Below are positions 33,139 through 42,863 of a DNA stretch of 64,000 nt, piece after piece. A program made the translations under genes and the position numbers. Source of the DNA: an uncultured Sulfitobacter sp. (GTDB lineage Bacteria > Pseudomonadota > Alphaproteobacteria > Rhodobacterales > Rhodobacteraceae); assembly GCA_947501805.1 (NCBI GenBank), contig CANMXJ010000007.1, positions 124,001-188,000 of the forward strand, in the 5' to 3' direction. Under the pieces are notes generated by a model. The model worked only from the letters and a program-made list of their open reading frames with translations. It did no database searches and was not told the DNA's origin. How positions within the stretch are numbered: position 1 is the first letter of the stretch; each line of letters starts with the position of its first letter.

Positions 33139-34218
33139 ATGATGAACGATATGGTGCCGATGAAAACGATCGCGCCGCTGCCCGAGCTGTCGGGGGGCGG
33201 CGTTTCCATGTCTCTCAGCCGACGTGCGAAAGCGGCCATTGTGGTGCGTCTGCTGCTGAATGAAGGTGCCGATATTCCGCTCGAAGATTTGCCTGACGAA
33301 TTGCAGGTCGCTCTGACGCAGCAAATGGGCACAATGCGCACCGTTGATCGCGACACCCTGACCGCCGTTGTCGATGAATTTGCCGAAGAACTGGATAGAA
33401 TCGGCCTTTCCTTTCCATTCGGCATTGCGGGGGCATTGGATGCACTGGACGGCAAGATCAGTCCACAGACGTCAGCCAGATTGCGCAAGGAGGCCGGTGT
33501 GCGCCAGTTCGGCGACCCGTGGGCACGCTTGCGTGAATTGGGCACCGACAAATTACTGCCGGTCCTTCAAAACGAAAGCGTCGAAGTGGCCGCGGTGATG
33601 CTGTCAAAGCTCCCCGTTGCGATGGCGGCGGAACTTCTGGGGCGTATTCCGGGGCCACAGGCCCGTCAGATTACCTATGCTGTGTCACTGACCAATGCTG
33701 TGACGCCCGAAGCGGTGGACCGGATCGGCTTGTCGCTGGCCACGCAGCTTGATGCACAACCCAAACGAGCCTTTGATGCGGACCCTGTAGAGAGGGTCGG
33801 CGCGATCCTGAATTCCTCTACCACGCTGACGCGAGATGATGTGCTGACGGGCCTAGATGAAACTGATCAGGGCTTTGCAAATGCGGTGCGCAAGGCGATC
33901 TTTACCTTTGGCAATATCCCCGCGCGCATTACCCCACGCGATATCCCCCGTGTGTTGCGTGAGGTAGAACCGGCGCGTCTGGTCATTGCCCTTGCCGGTG
34001 CCGAAGCTGGCGGGTTCGCCGCCTCGCGTGACTTTATCCTCGAAAACATGTCGGGGCGCATGGCCGATCAACTGCGCGAAGACATCGAGAGCGCGGGCAA
34101 GGTAAAACCCGCCGATGCGGAGGCGGCAATGTCGGACGTGGTCAGCACCATTCGCCAGATGGAACAGTCGGGCGATTTGTTATTGATCGTTGAAGAAGAA
34201 GAGGACGACGACGTTTAG
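33139..34218 (+). CDS. Orphan FliG-like protein
   Basis: 359 residues with a GGGGAG site. The three-part layout follows the flagellar motor switch protein FliG: N domain (about 27-110), middle domain (about 130-205) and C domain (about 245-350) with RDIPRVLREVEPARLVIALAG and MSGRMADQLREDIE. The middle-domain EHPQ motif that contacts FliM is replaced by NESV (145-148), and the C terminus is a run of Glu and Asp. No flagellar gene is in the window. It may act as a flagellar part encoded apart from its cluster or have a different role. Confidence 0.7.
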   Translation: MMNDMVPMKTIAPLPELSGGGVSMSLSRRAKAAIVVRLLLNEGADIPLEDLPDELQVALTQQMGTMRTVDRDTLTAVVDEFAEELDRIGLSFPFGIAGALDALDGKISPQTSARLRKEAGVRQFGDPWARLRELGTDKLLPVLQNESVEVAAVMLSKLPVAMAAELLGRIPGPQARQITYAVSLTNAVTPEAVDRIGLSLATQLDAQPKRAFDADPVERVGAILNSSTTLTRDDVLTGLDETDQGFANAVRKAIFTFGNIPARITPRDIPRVLREVEPARLVIALAGAEAGGFAASRDFILENMSGRMADQLREDIESAGKVKPADAEAAMSDVVSTIRQMEQSGDLLLIVEEEEDDDV

Positions 34219-34297
34219 GAAGCGGGAACAAAGCTGACTTGTTGCCCCTCTCGTCGCGGGCTATGACTTGCGTTCCTGTATCAATCAGCCGAGCCTC

Positions 34298-35206
34298 ATG
34301 TCAGTTCCAGAGCCCAAAGATGACCCACACGCACAACCCGTGCGCCGCCTTGGGGATTATCTAAGCAATGTTTTGATTGTCGGGGTGATCAAGCTGGCGC
34401 TTGCCCTGCCCTACGGTGCGCGTGTGCGGTTCTTCGGCTGGCTGGTTCAGCGGGTCATTGGTCCGGTCGCAGGGTACCGCAGACGTGCGCTGCGCAATCT
34501 GATGATGATCTGGCCCGAGCTTTCCGAAGCGAGACGTGTGGAAATCGCAGAACATTGCCTGAACAACGTCGGCCGCAGTTTTATCGAAAATTACTCCGCC
34601 GCTGATTTTCCCAAACGCATGGCGGCAAACACTTTGCAAGGTGAAGGCGTTGCTGCGCTGGAACAGGCTGTGGAAAATCACCGTCCTGTCATTCTGGTTT
34701 CCGGACATTTCGGAAATTACGAGGCCACGCGCGCCGCCTTGGTGGCGCGGGGTTATGACATTGGCGGGCTCTACCGCGATATGAAGAACCCCTATTTCAA
34801 CGCCCATTATGTAAAAACGATGGAAGCCTTCGGAGGGCCGGTGTTTCCACAAGGACGCAAAGGGACCGCAGGGTTTGTGCGCCACCTCAAGAGTGGTGGA
34901 CAGCTTGTGTTGCTGTTTGATCAACACGTTCTGTTTGCGCCTGTTCTGGATTTCATGGGCGAACCGGCGCGCACAGCTTTGTCTGCCGCTGAACTTGCCT
35001 TGCGATATAACGCCCTGCTGATCCCTTTTTATGGCATCCGGCAAGCTGATGGTTTGAGTTTCGAGACTGTGTTGGAAGCACCTGTGCCCCATTCAGACCC
35101 AACAACCATGACACAGGCCCTGAACGACAGTCTGGCAGCACGGGTCAAAGACAAACCGGAACAATGGTTCTGGGTCCATCGTCGCTGGCGTGCTGACGAG
35201 GATTAA
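34298..35206 (+). CDS. LpxL/HtrB-family acyltransferase
   Basis: Inner-membrane enzyme of the lipid A late-acyltransferase family, 302 residues from ATG 34298; a TTG at 34268 in frame is a weaker choice. The HX4E catalytic motif is HFGNYE (H137, E142), and GLYRDMKNPYFN, DQHV and WVHRRWR are family blocks. One membrane segment lies near 22-42. It adds an acyl chain to lipid A or a related lipid; the exact acceptor is unknown. Confidence 0.87.
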   Translation: MSVPEPKDDPHAQPVRRLGDYLSNVLIVGVIKLALALPYGARVRFFGWLVQRVIGPVAGYRRRALRNLMMIWPELSEARRVEIAEHCLNNVGRSFIENYSAADFPKRMAANTLQGEGVAALEQAVENHRPVILVSGHFGNYEATRAALVARGYDIGGLYRDMKNPYFNAHYVKTMEAFGGPVFPQGRKGTAGFVRHLKSGGQLVLLFDQHVLFAPVLDFMGEPARTALSAAELALRYNALLIPFYGIRQADGLSFETVLEAPVPHSDPTTMTQALNDSLAARVKDKPEQWFWVHRRWRADED

Positions 35207-35215
35207 GGCGCGCCC

Positions 35216-35235
35216 TGACGTGTTGGACCACGTCA
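35216..35235. terminator. Short hairpin between convergent genes
   Basis: TGACGTG (35216-35222) and CACGTCA (35229-35235) form a perfect 7-bp stem with a 6-base loop between the convergent acyltransferase and DUF1223 genes, followed by AAAA on the plus strand (TTTT before it on the other). A modest bidirectional terminator candidate. Confidence 0.45.
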
Positions 35236-35239
35236 AAAG

Positions 35240-35938
35240 CTAGCGCAGGCGTGCCGCTGCGAGAATAGGTCCGGCATTTTGTTTTTGAACGATCACAACC
35301 ACGGGCTTGTCCCCGTCCACAGCCGCATTCATCACCAAAGGGGCCTCGCCGTCCCAATCCCCCAGAACGATCCAGCCTTCGACCACGTTTGCATAATCCA
35401 GCGTCTTGCCCCGGTTTTCACCCTTTTTGATCTCGGTTGTGCGCAGCGGCGTGTAGCGCAACAGATGGACGGTCATTGGCCCTGCGCCCGGTTTCAACTC
35501 TTCTGCCCTTATACGCAAATTGCCACCGTCCCGCGACAAGGCCAGTGCCACCTGAGCAGGCTGTCGCGCATGTTCAGCAATCGCTTTTGACAATTCCATG
35601 GGTTTGGCCCCGACAATATCCGTGACCCCACCCACAACCATTTCCGGTGTGTAGATGGAACGTCGATTGCCTGCGGCGGCATAAGCGCGCTGCCGTTTTG
35701 CGTGGGCGGGATCACCAAACGGGTCTTTCCAGCCGATGTAATCCCAATAATCAACGTGCAGCGCCAGCGCGATCACATCTTCCCGCGCCGCCAGTTTGTG
35801 CAAAAGCGCATCCGCTGCTGGACAACTTGAACAGCCTTGTGAGGTATAGAGTTCAACAACAACCGGATTTTCCTGTGACATCGCAGGCGACACAAAGCTG
35901 AAAACGGTGGCAACAAGAGCGGCGAAAAGGTGTTTCAT
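35240..35938 (-). CDS. DUF1223 thioredoxin-like periplasmic protein
   Basis: 232 residues from ATG 35938; the longer open frame reaches 36037. A signal peptide (1-21, AMS-QE) is followed by a thioredoxin-like fold with CSSC (C36-C39) in YTSQGCSSCPAAD and the family blocks HVDYWDYIGW and YTPEMVVGG, which are typical of DUF1223. Predicted periplasmic; redox role likely but not shown. Confidence 0.87.
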   Translation of the reverse strand: MKHLFAALVATVFSFVSPAMSQENPVVVELYTSQGCSSCPAADALLHKLAAREDVIALALHVDYWDYIGWKDPFGDPAHAKRQRAYAAAGNRRSIYTPEMVVGGVTDIVGAKPMELSKAIAEHARQPAQVALALSRDGGNLRIRAEELKPGAGPMTVHLLRYTPLRTTEIKKGENRGKTLDYANVVEGWIVLGDWDGEAPLVMNAAVDGDKPVVVIVQKQNAGPILAAARLR

Positions 35939-36053
35939 GTGATTCCAATAGCTGGCTGTAACGCTTGAACCAGAACTAGCGGTCCCGTTGTGAAATAACC
36001 AATCAAGGTTTGTTGAAACAAGCTTGATAGGCTTCAAAATAAGTCAATATTCT

Positions 36054-36069
36054 GTATACCATGGTGTAC
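36054..36069. promoter_or_regulatory. 16-bp near-palindrome upstream of acnA
   Basis: GTATACCATGGTGTAC matches its reverse complement at seven of eight pair positions. It lies 103 bases before the acnA start and 116 bases before the divergent DUF1223 start. The GTATAC...GTATAC-like layout resembles GntR-type operators, but no regulator is nearby. Confidence 0.35.
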
Positions 36070-36171
36070 AAAAATGCCAAAACCCCACGAATAGTGGTTG
36101 ATCCGCGCCCCTTTGAATGGCATTGAGGCGTCAACATCCCATAGCCAACAGACCTTAAGAGGGAGTCTTCC

Positions 36172-38955
36172 ATGACGATTCAAGTCGGTCAGGACACAGC
36201 CAATACACGCAAAACGATAACCGCAGGCGATCAGAGCATCGCCTATTACTCCATTCCTGCTGCTCAGGAAGCCGGACTTGGTGACTTCTCCAAGCTGCCT
36301 GCCGCGCTGAAGGTGGTGCTGGAAAACATGTTGCGCTTCGAGGATGGCAAGACCGTCACCGTCGACGACATCAAGGCCTTTGCCGAATGGGGTGCCAAAG
36401 GTGGCAAGAACCCGCGCGAGATCGCTTACCGCCCTGCCCGCGTTCTGATGCAGGATTTCACAGGCGTGCCTGCGGTAGTCGACCTTGCTGCAATGCGTGA
36501 CGGTATCGTGGCCCTTGGCGGTGACGCGGAACAGATCAATCCGCTGAACCCTGTCGATCTGGTTATTGACCACTCCGTTATGATCGACGAATTCGGCAAT
36601 CCCCGCGCTTTCCAGATGAACGTCGACCGCGAATACGAGCGCAACATGGAGCGCTATACCTTCCTCAAGTGGGGCCAGAAAGCGTTCAACAACTTCCGCG
36701 TTGTGCCTCCGGGTACCGGCATTTGCCACCAAGTGAACCTCGAATATCTCGCACAGACCGTTTGGACCGACAAAGACCAGAACGGTGTTGAAGTCGCCTA
36801 CCCCGACACGCTTGTCGGCACGGACAGCCACACCACTATGGTCAACGGCATGGCCGTTCTGGGCTGGGGCGTTGGCGGGATCGAGGCCGAAGCCGCGATG
36901 CTGGGTCAGCCGATTTCCATGCTGATCCCCGAGGTTGTCGGATTCGAACTGACCGGCCGCATGATGGAAGGCACCACCGGTACCGACCTCGTGCTGAAAG
37001 TCGTTGAGATGCTGCGCGCCAAGGGCGTGGTCAGCAAATTTGTCGAATTCTATGGTGAAGGTCTCGACCACCTGCCGCTGGCAGACCGCGCCACCATCGC
37101 AAACATGGCACCGGAATACGGGGCCACCTGTGGCTTCTTCCCGATCGACAACGAAACCCTGCGTTATATGCGCACCACAGGCCGCGACGAGGATCGCATC
37201 GCGCTGGTCGAAGCCTATGCCAAGGCCAACGGCATGTGGCGCGACGCGGATTATGCGCCGATCTACACCGACACACTGAGCCTTGATATGGGCACGATTG
37301 TTCCCGCGATTTCCGGCCCAAAGCGCCCGCAGGATTACATCGCATTGGACAAAGCTGCCGAGGCTTTCGGAGCCTACATTGAAGGCCAGCGGCATCAGGA
37401 AAAAGCGCCGATTTCCGAAAAGAAGGAAATGACATCCGAAGGCGGCCCCGTCTCCCCGGACAATATTCCTGGAAAATTCGGACCGCAAAACTCTGCACCG
37501 GTTGAGGGACAGGATTACACGTTGAACGATGGCTCGATTGTCATCGCGTCCATTACCTCCTGTACCAACACCTCGAACCCCTATGTGATGATCGGGGCGG
37601 GACTTGTGGCGCGCAAAGCCCGAGAGCGTGGTCTGACCCGCAAGCCTTGGGTAAAAACATCGCTTGCACCGGGCAGCCAGGTGGTATCCGCTTATCTTGA
37701 AGCCGCCGAGCTGCAGGACGACCTTGACGCTATTGGTTTCAACCTTGTCGGATACGGGTGCACAACATGCATCGGGAACTCCGGCCCTATCGCGCCCGAG
37801 CTGAGCAAAGCCATCAGTGACGGCGATCTGATCGCGACATCGGTGTTGTCCGGCAACCGGAACTTTGAAGGTCGCATTTCGCCGGATGTGCGCGCGAACT
37901 ATCTGGCGTCTCCGCCGTTGGTTGTCGCCTATGCGCTGGTTGGCGATATGAACGTCGATATTACCACCGAACCTCTCGGGACCGACAAGGACGGCAATGA
38001 CGTCTACCTCAAGGACATCTGGCCAACTTCCCAAGAGGTCGCGGAACTGGTTGAGCAAACCGTCACCCGCGAGGCATTCCAGACCAAATACGCCGACGTC
38101 TTCAAAGGTGACGAAAAATGGCAGAGCGTGGAGACCACAGAGGCGAAAACCTACGACTGGCCCCCAACGTCGACCTATGTTCAAAACCCGCCTTACTTCC
38201 AAGGCATGTCACCCGAGCCGGGTGTGATCACGAACATCGAAGGCGCAAAAGTGCTTGCGGTTCTCGGTGACATGATCACCACCGACCACATCTCTCCTGC
38301 CGGTTCATTCAAAGAATCAACTCCGGCCGGTAAGTATCTGACAGACCGTCAGGTTTCCCCGCGCGAGTTCAACTCCTACGGCTCGCGCCGTGGCAACCAC
38401 GAGGTGATGATGCGCGGCACATTCGCCAACATCCGCATCAAGAACGAGATGCTGGACGATGTTGAAGGCGGCTATACAAAAGGGCCAGACGGCGAACAGA
38501 CGTCTATCTTTGATGCGGCCATGGCGTATCAGGAGCAAGGCACTCCTCTGGTCATCTTTGGTGGCGAGCAATACGGTGCAGGTTCCTCGCGTGACTGGGC
38601 GGCCAAGGGCACGGCATTGCTTGGAGTGAAGGCCGTGATTGCCGAAAGCTTTGAGCGCATCCACCGCTCCAACCTTGTTGGTATGGGTGTCATCCCGTTT
38701 GAGTTCACAGGCGGCGACACACGCAAGTCACTGGGCCTGACAGGCGAAGAAACCGTGTCCATTTCCGGTCTCGACACAATCAAGCCACTGCAGGAAGTGC
38801 CCTGCACGGTCACCATGGCTGACGGCACAGTAAAAGAAATCACGCTGAAATGCCGGATCGATACGGCGATCGAGATTGAATACATCGAACATGGCGGCGT
38901 GCTGCATTACGTACTGCGTGATCTGGCCAAATCAGGTGCGATTGCTGCCGAGTAA
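36172..38955 (+). CDS. acnA: Aconitate hydratase A
   Basis: TCA-cycle enzyme converting citrate to isocitrate, 927 residues with an AGAGGGA site. The three [4Fe-4S] ligands are C464 (SITSCTNTSNP), C530 and C533 (GCTTCIGNSG). The swivel domain carries GGEQYGAGSSRDWAAKG. Length and layout match the AcnA/IRP type. Monocistronic, ending in the terminator at 38980-39015. Confidence 0.97.
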   Translation: MTIQVGQDTANTRKTITAGDQSIAYYSIPAAQEAGLGDFSKLPAALKVVLENMLRFEDGKTVTVDDIKAFAEWGAKGGKNPREIAYRPARVLMQDFTGVPAVVDLAAMRDGIVALGGDAEQINPLNPVDLVIDHSVMIDEFGNPRAFQMNVDREYERNMERYTFLKWGQKAFNNFRVVPPGTGICHQVNLEYLAQTVWTDKDQNGVEVAYPDTLVGTDSHTTMVNGMAVLGWGVGGIEAEAAMLGQPISMLIPEVVGFELTGRMMEGTTGTDLVLKVVEMLRAKGVVSKFVEFYGEGLDHLPLADRATIANMAPEYGATCGFFPIDNETLRYMRTTGRDEDRIALVEAYAKANGMWRDADYAPIYTDTLSLDMGTIVPAISGPKRPQDYIALDKAAEAFGAYIEGQRHQEKAPISEKKEMTSEGGPVSPDNIPGKFGPQNSAPVEGQDYTLNDGSIVIASITSCTNTSNPYVMIGAGLVARKARERGLTRKPWVKTSLAPGSQVVSAYLEAAELQDDLDAIGFNLVGYGCTTCIGNSGPIAPELSKAISDGDLIATSVLSGNRNFEGRISPDVRANYLASPPLVVAYALVGDMNVDITTEPLGTDKDGNDVYLKDIWPTSQEVAELVEQTVTREAFQTKYADVFKGDEKWQSVETTEAKTYDWPPTSTYVQNPPYFQGMSPEPGVITNIEGAKVLAVLGDMITTDHISPAGSFKESTPAGKYLTDRQVSPREFNSYGSRRGNHEVMMRGTFANIRIKNEMLDDVEGGYTKGPDGEQTSIFDAAMAYQEQGTPLVIFGGEQYGAGSSRDWAAKGTALLGVKAVIAESFERIHRSNLVGMGVIPFEFTGGDTRKSLGLTGEETVSISGLDTIKPLQEVPCTVTMADGTVKEITLKCRIDTAIEIEYIEHGGVLHYVLRDLAKSGAIAAE

Positions 38956-38979
38956 TCCACTTTCGACGATAGGACTTCT

Positions 38980-39015
38980 GGCCCCCGCTGCAGGTTGTTG
39001 CTGCGGGGGCCTTTT
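38980..39015 (+). terminator. Rho-independent terminator of acnA
   Basis: GGCCCCCGC (38980-38988) and GCGGGGGCC (39003-39011) form a perfect 9-bp stem followed by TTTT. It lies 24 bases after the acnA stop. Confidence 0.88.
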
Positions 39016-39061
39016 CGTTTATCTTCAATGAAATTGAACGCTTATGATCGGAACGTTATCC

Positions 39062-39748
39062 ATGAAACCTGTTGCACTTGTCACCGGAGGTGCCCGCGGC
39101 ATCGGGCGCGGGATCGTAAGCGCGCTTGCCATCGACCACGAGGTCGCCGCGACGTATAACACCACTTCACCCGATAAACTCGCTGATGAACAGCCCGGTG
39201 TGCTTCTGATACATGCAGATCTTGCCGATCCGGCATGCGTACAAGGAATTGTGGATCAGGTTATCGCCCGCTTTGGACGGCTGGACGTGATCGTCAACAA
39301 TGCCGGTGCGATTGAAACCGACGAGACGGACACGGGCCTGAACCATGCCGTTAATGTTGCGGCTCCGATAGCGTTGCTGGATGCAGCACTCCCCCACCTT
39401 CAGTCGGGTGCCTGCGTGATCAACATCTCGTCAGTCAACGCCGTGCTGCCCGCGATGGGCGCAATGTCATATTCAGCAAGCAAGGCCGCGCTTAACACGT
39501 GGACAAGGGGCATGGCCAAGACACTGGGGCCAAAAGGTATCCGCGTGAATGGCATCGCGCCGGGCGCGATTGAGCGTGTCGAGAGGCCCAGACCGCCGGA
39601 CCTGGTGAAGGCGTTTGTGGACATGACAGCTTTGGGGCGCTGTGGCGTTCCGGAAGACATCGCAAAGGTTGTGCGGTTTCTGGCCTCGGATGCTGCCAGC
39701 TTTATCACCGGTGAAACGATAACGGTTTCTGGTGGATATCGGCTCTGA
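39062..39748 (+). CDS. SDR-family oxidoreductase
   Basis: Short-chain dehydrogenase of 228 residues from ATG 39062, preferred because CGGAA lies eight bases before it; ATG 39044 is possible (234 residues). Motifs: TGGARGIG near the N terminus, NNAGA, the catalytic YSASK with an upstream serine, and NGIAPGAIE. Its substrate is unknown. It ends three bases before the stop of the convergent ccmG. Confidence 0.86.
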   Translation: MKPVALVTGGARGIGRGIVSALAIDHEVAATYNTTSPDKLADEQPGVLLIHADLADPACVQGIVDQVIARFGRLDVIVNNAGAIETDETDTGLNHAVNVAAPIALLDAALPHLQSGACVINISSVNAVLPAMGAMSYSASKAALNTWTRGMAKTLGPKGIRVNGIAPGAIERVERPRPPDLVKAFVDMTALGRCGVPEDIAKVVRFLASDAASFITGETITVSGGYRL

Positions 39749-39751
39749 GTT

Positions 39752-40291
39752 TTACTTGCCCATTGCTGCATTCAGCGCCGGTAAAAACCGTTGCTCATAG
39801 TCACTACCGACCAAGGGTCCAGCATAGCGAAACAGCACCGTACCATCCCTGTCCAGAATAAACGTCTCTGGCGGGGCAGTCACGCCCCAGTCGATCGCCG
39901 TGCGGCCCTGCGGGTCATAGCCGATGCCGATAAAGGGGTTTTCATCTTCGGTTAGATATTTGCTGGCATTGGCAGCTGTATCTTTGAAGTTGATCCCCAC
40001 AATCGCGATTCCATCGGCCTGCATTTCCAGCAATTTGGGATGCTCTGCACGGCATGGCGGGCACCAGCTGGCCCAGAAGTTCACCAGCGTCACTTCACCA
40101 GAGGCCAGCATTTGCGCAGTGGCAGCGGGAAACCCTTCCAGTGTGCCCTTGGGAACACCCGGTGCCGCTTGGCCGACCAGTGTTGAAGGGATGCCATTGG
40201 GGTCGTCACGAAACATGCCAACTGCCGCAAGCCCGACAAAAGCGGCAAAAATCAGCGGTGGGGCCAACATCAACGGGGATACTTTAGCCAT
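39752..40291 (-). CDS. ccmG: Cytochrome c biogenesis thiol reductase CcmG/DsbE
   Basis: Membrane-anchored periplasmic thioredoxin that reduces apocytochrome c cysteines for haem attachment. 179 residues from ATG 40291, with a GAGGTGGG site. An N-terminal anchor (about 5-25) and the CPPC centre (C77-C80) in NFWASWCPPCRAEH are clear. Last gene of the ccm run, overlapping ccmD by eight bases. Confidence 0.93.
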   Translation of the reverse strand: MAKVSPLMLAPPLIFAAFVGLAAVGMFRDDPNGIPSTLVGQAAPGVPKGTLEGFPAATAQMLASGEVTLVNFWASWCPPCRAEHPKLLEMQADGIAIVGINFKDTAANASKYLTEDENPFIGIGYDPQGRTAIDWGVTAPPETFILDRDGTVLFRYAGPLVGSDYEQRFLPALNAAMGK

Positions 40292-40442
40292 CTTTTCCCA
40301 CCTCGCGCTCGATCTGGCGTAATGCCGCGCGCGCGGCGCGACCACGGCGCAGGCTCATCACCACAAGGACCACCAACAGCAGCAATGACGCCGCATAGGC
40401 TGACAGAACTTCAACCGCATATTTTCCCAGATCTGGCATCAT
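40284..40442 (-). CDS. ccmD: Heme exporter protein D (short)
   Basis: 52 residues, too short for common ORF cutoffs. It starts at ATG 40442, whose A-T-G overlaps the TGA of ccmC (ATGA), and stops at 40284 inside the start of ccmG. One membrane helix (about 13-30, SAYAASLLLLVVLVVM) is followed by an Arg-rich tail (SLRRGRAARAALRQIE), the standard CcmD layout. It helps CcmABC release haem-loaded CcmE. Confidence 0.93.
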   Translation of the reverse strand: MMPDLGKYAVEVLSAYAASLLLLVVLVVMSLRRGRAARAALRQIEREVGKDG

Positions 40443-41173
40443 GCGGACCGCTCCGCCCGAACGCGCAGCGCCTTTGTCCGGCGCAGACGGATTTCAGTGC
40501 CCGTGCGGTAAAGGACAAGCGCGAGAAACAGCAATCCAAAGCCCACCATACAAAGCGCCAGAGGGTAGAAAAACACATCGGATACCGTACGCCCGCCTGT
40601 TGCAACGGGAACGGAGGTGCCTTGGTGCAGTCCTTGGTTCCAAAACTGCACAGCATAACGCGACAGCACCGCAAAGACAGACCCGACAAGGCAAAGCACA
40701 GAAGTCAGATCGGCGGCCGTGTCGGGGTCTTCAACCGCTTCCCAAAGGGCGATGTAGCCAAGGTAAAACAGAAACAAGATCAGAAAGGAGGTCAGTCGCG
40801 GATCCCATGCCCACCACGTCCCCCACATTGGCTGGCCCCAGATTGCCCCGGTGATCAGGGCAATAAGGGTCATGACAAGCCCAACGGGGGCTGCGGCCTT
40901 GGCGGCCAGCGCACTCACGTGATGGCGGCGGACCAGCCAGATCAATGAAGTGACCAACATCATGAACCACGCGTTGATTGCCATGAGCGCAGATGGGACA
41001 TGCAGGTAGATAATCTTGACAGTGGAGCCTTGGCGAAAATCATCAGGTGTCCCGAAGAAACCCCACAGCAGTCCAACAACAACGCACATAGCGGCCGCTG
41101 CCCAAAGGAACGGCTGCACCTTGGTGCTGAGGGCCAGAAACTTGACCGGGTTTGCATAGGACCAAATAGACAT
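40439..41173 (-). CDS. ccmC: Heme exporter protein C
   Basis: Inner-membrane protein with about six helices, 244 residues, which hands haem to CcmE. The tryptophan-rich haem-handling motif is visible in GTWWAWDPRLTS, with conserved histidines in nearby loops. Located between ccmB (63 bases upstream in transcription) and ccmD (4-base overlap). Confidence 0.95.
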   Translation of the reverse strand: MSIWSYANPVKFLALSTKVQPFLWAAAAMCVVVGLLWGFFGTPDDFRQGSTVKIIYLHVPSALMAINAWFMMLVTSLIWLVRRHHVSALAAKAAAPVGLVMTLIALITGAIWGQPMWGTWWAWDPRLTSFLILFLFYLGYIALWEAVEDPDTAADLTSVLCLVGSVFAVLSRYAVQFWNQGLHQGTSVPVATGGRTVSDVFFYPLALCMVGFGLLFLALVLYRTGTEIRLRRTKALRVRAERSA

Positions 41174-41236
41174 TTTGCTTATCTAACCTTCTCGCAAGCG
41201 CGCCTCAATGGGCAAACCGTCACATCCGCGTGGGCT

Positions 41237-41893
41237 TTAACGCAATCCCATGCGCAGGACTGCCGCGCTGGCGAAAGGCATGAGGGCAATCGTGCCAAAT
41301 GTAATTCCCGCGAGCATGATCAAAGGCGTCGACGTGTCCAGCCCCGAGGCACCCCGGCGGGCGGCCTCTGCACCAAAAATCAGCGTTGGCACATAAAGCG
41401 GCAGGACCAGGAGGGACAACAATAACCCACCACGCTTGATGCCCACGGTAAGTGCAGCACCAAAGGTGCCGATTACCGAAAGGGCGGGCGTTCCGAGGGC
41501 AAGAGACTGAACCAGCGGTCCGTAGCCCGCAGTAGGCAGGTTTAACAAGACACCAAAGAAGGGAGCCGCCAAGACCAGCGGCAAACCCGTGGTCACCCAA
41601 TGAGCAAGCGCCTTGATGCTCACCACCGCTTCGAGCGGCAGCGGTGCCGTCACAAGCAGATCAAGTGTCCCGTCTTCGTAATCCAGCGCCAGCAGACGAT
41701 CGAGAGAAAGAAGACAGGCTAGCAAAGCACCAAGCCACAAGACGCCGGGTGCAATGTTGCCCAAAAGAACAGCTTCAGGGCCCACACTGAACGGCACAAG
41801 TGTCGTGACAATAAGGAAAAATGCGAGACCAAGGCCAAAACCGCCGCCCGCCCGAAACGCCAGCCGCAAATCACGTAGCAACAGTGCGATCAT
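41237..41893 (-). CDS. ccmB: Heme exporter protein B
   Basis: ABC-type membrane subunit with six predicted helices, 218 residues, partner of CcmA. Its start overlaps the ccmA stop by four bases (41890-41893). It contains the CcmB family blocks [23 protein letters not shown] (split here as [12 protein letters not shown], then [11 protein letters not shown]). Confidence 0.94.
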   Translation of the reverse strand: MIALLLRDLRLAFRAGGGFGLGLAFFLIVTTLVPFSVGPEAVLLGNIAPGVLWLGALLACLLSLDRLLALDYEDGTLDLLVTAPLPLEAVVSIKALAHWVTTGLPLVLAAPFFGVLLNLPTAGYGPLVQSLALGTPALSVIGTFGAALTVGIKRGGLLLSLLVLPLYVPTLIFGAEAARRGASGLDTSTPLIMLAGITFGTIALMPFASAAVLRMGLR

Positions 41894-42507
41894 AGAAAGG
41901 CCTCGTCGCTTGCACCCGAATGGTGGCTGGCAGACGCACGAAACGGGGATACATCCAGCACTTCGGCATCCAGGCCAAGGTCAATGTGAGTCGCGATCAG
42001 TGCCGAACCGCCAGTTTCCAGATGGGCTCTGACAGCATCTGCAAACAGCCCCACGGCATCGGCGTCAAGCGAAACTGTGGGCTCGTCCAGAACCCAGACC
42101 GGACATCCCGTCACCACAAGACGCGCAAGCCCAAGGCGGCGCTTTTGCCCCGCCGACAATGTGCCCGCCAGACGATCCGCCAAGGGATGCAGTGCATAAG
42201 CATCCAGCGCGGCTGTGATATCAGAACCGCCAAAGACCTGCGCCCAGAACTGCAGGTTTTCACGCACGCTGAGCATGGCCTTGATCCCGTCAGCATGGCC
42301 CGCATAAGCAACCCGTTCAGCGGCACCGATGATCTCCCCCTCAAGGGATGTCTGCAAACCAGCGACCGTGCGCAGCAAGGTGGTCTTGCCCGATCCGTTT
42401 GGCCCGCGCACGATAAGGACCTGCCCCTCCTGCAAAGTGAATTCAAGACCAGCCAAAACGGGAATACCACCGCGCGCAATAGTCAAATGGCGAACCTGCA
42501 GGCTCAT
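41890..42507 (-). CDS. ccmA: Heme exporter ATPase
   Basis: Cytosolic ATPase of the CcmAB complex, 205 residues from ATG 42507; the longer open frame runs through the upstream gene. Walker A GPNGSGKT (35-42), signature LSAGQKRR (about 125-132) and Walker B in VWVLDEP are all present. Its ATG shares a base with the TGA of the preceding gene (TGATG). Confidence 0.95.
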   Translation of the reverse strand: MSLQVRHLTIARGGIPVLAGLEFTLQEGQVLIVRGPNGSGKTTLLRTVAGLQTSLEGEIIGAAERVAYAGHADGIKAMLSVRENLQFWAQVFGGSDITAALDAYALHPLADRLAGTLSAGQKRRLGLARLVVTGCPVWVLDEPTVSLDADAVGLFADAVRAHLETGGSALIATHIDLGLDAEVLDVSPFRASASHHSGASDEAFL

Positions 42508-42860
42508 CAGACGGGAATCAGGGCCAATGCCACGCGGCGTCCCTCGCTCAGCAAGACATTGTAAGTCCGGCAAGCGGCCGGTGTGGCCATTGCCTCAACC
42601 CCGATACCGGCCTCGTGCAGCGGCGCGAGGGTTTCGTCAGGTAGATGGGTCACATCTGCGCCCGTGCCGATGAATAGAACGTCGACCTGCCCTTTCAAAT
42701 CCAGCAGTGCCTCTTCATCATCAAGCCCGCCCCAGGTCTGCGTGCCATTGGGTCCGGTCAGAACCGCCCCCCTGATGACCTGACCGCCGATTCTAAAAAA
42801 TCCGGGTCCGTAGCCTTCGATCGGTTGGGCATCGGGAAACACGATCTCGTTCAGACGCAT
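42507..42860 (-). CDS. Mth938-like domain protein
   Basis: 117 residues of the Mth938/DUF498 fold, which in mitochondria (NDUFAF3) helps assemble complex I; the bacterial role is unknown. The conserved start (RLNEIVFP, then [11 protein letters not shown]) and [10 protein letters not shown] near the end are typical. It sits between the TauE-like gene and ccmA in the secDF-ccm train, as in relatives. Confidence 0.87.
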   Translation of the reverse strand: MRLNEIVFPDAQPIEGYGPGFFRIGGQVIRGAVLTGPNGTQTWGGLDDEEALLDLKGQVDVLFIGTGADVTHLPDETLAPLHEAGIGVEAMATPAACRTYNVLLSEGRRVALALIPV

Positions 42861-42863
42861 GAC

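Noticed and set aside
36029..36042. FNR-like sequence TTGATAGGCTTCAA upstream of acnA
   Set aside because: One half-site deviates (TTCAA for ATCAA), unlike the exact box at 30243, and acnA control by FNR is not otherwise supported.
36034..38202. Long open frame (722 codons) on the minus strand
   Set aside because: It lies wholly opposite acnA and has low-complexity His/Arg/Gly-rich sequence typical of antisense shadows of GC-rich genes.
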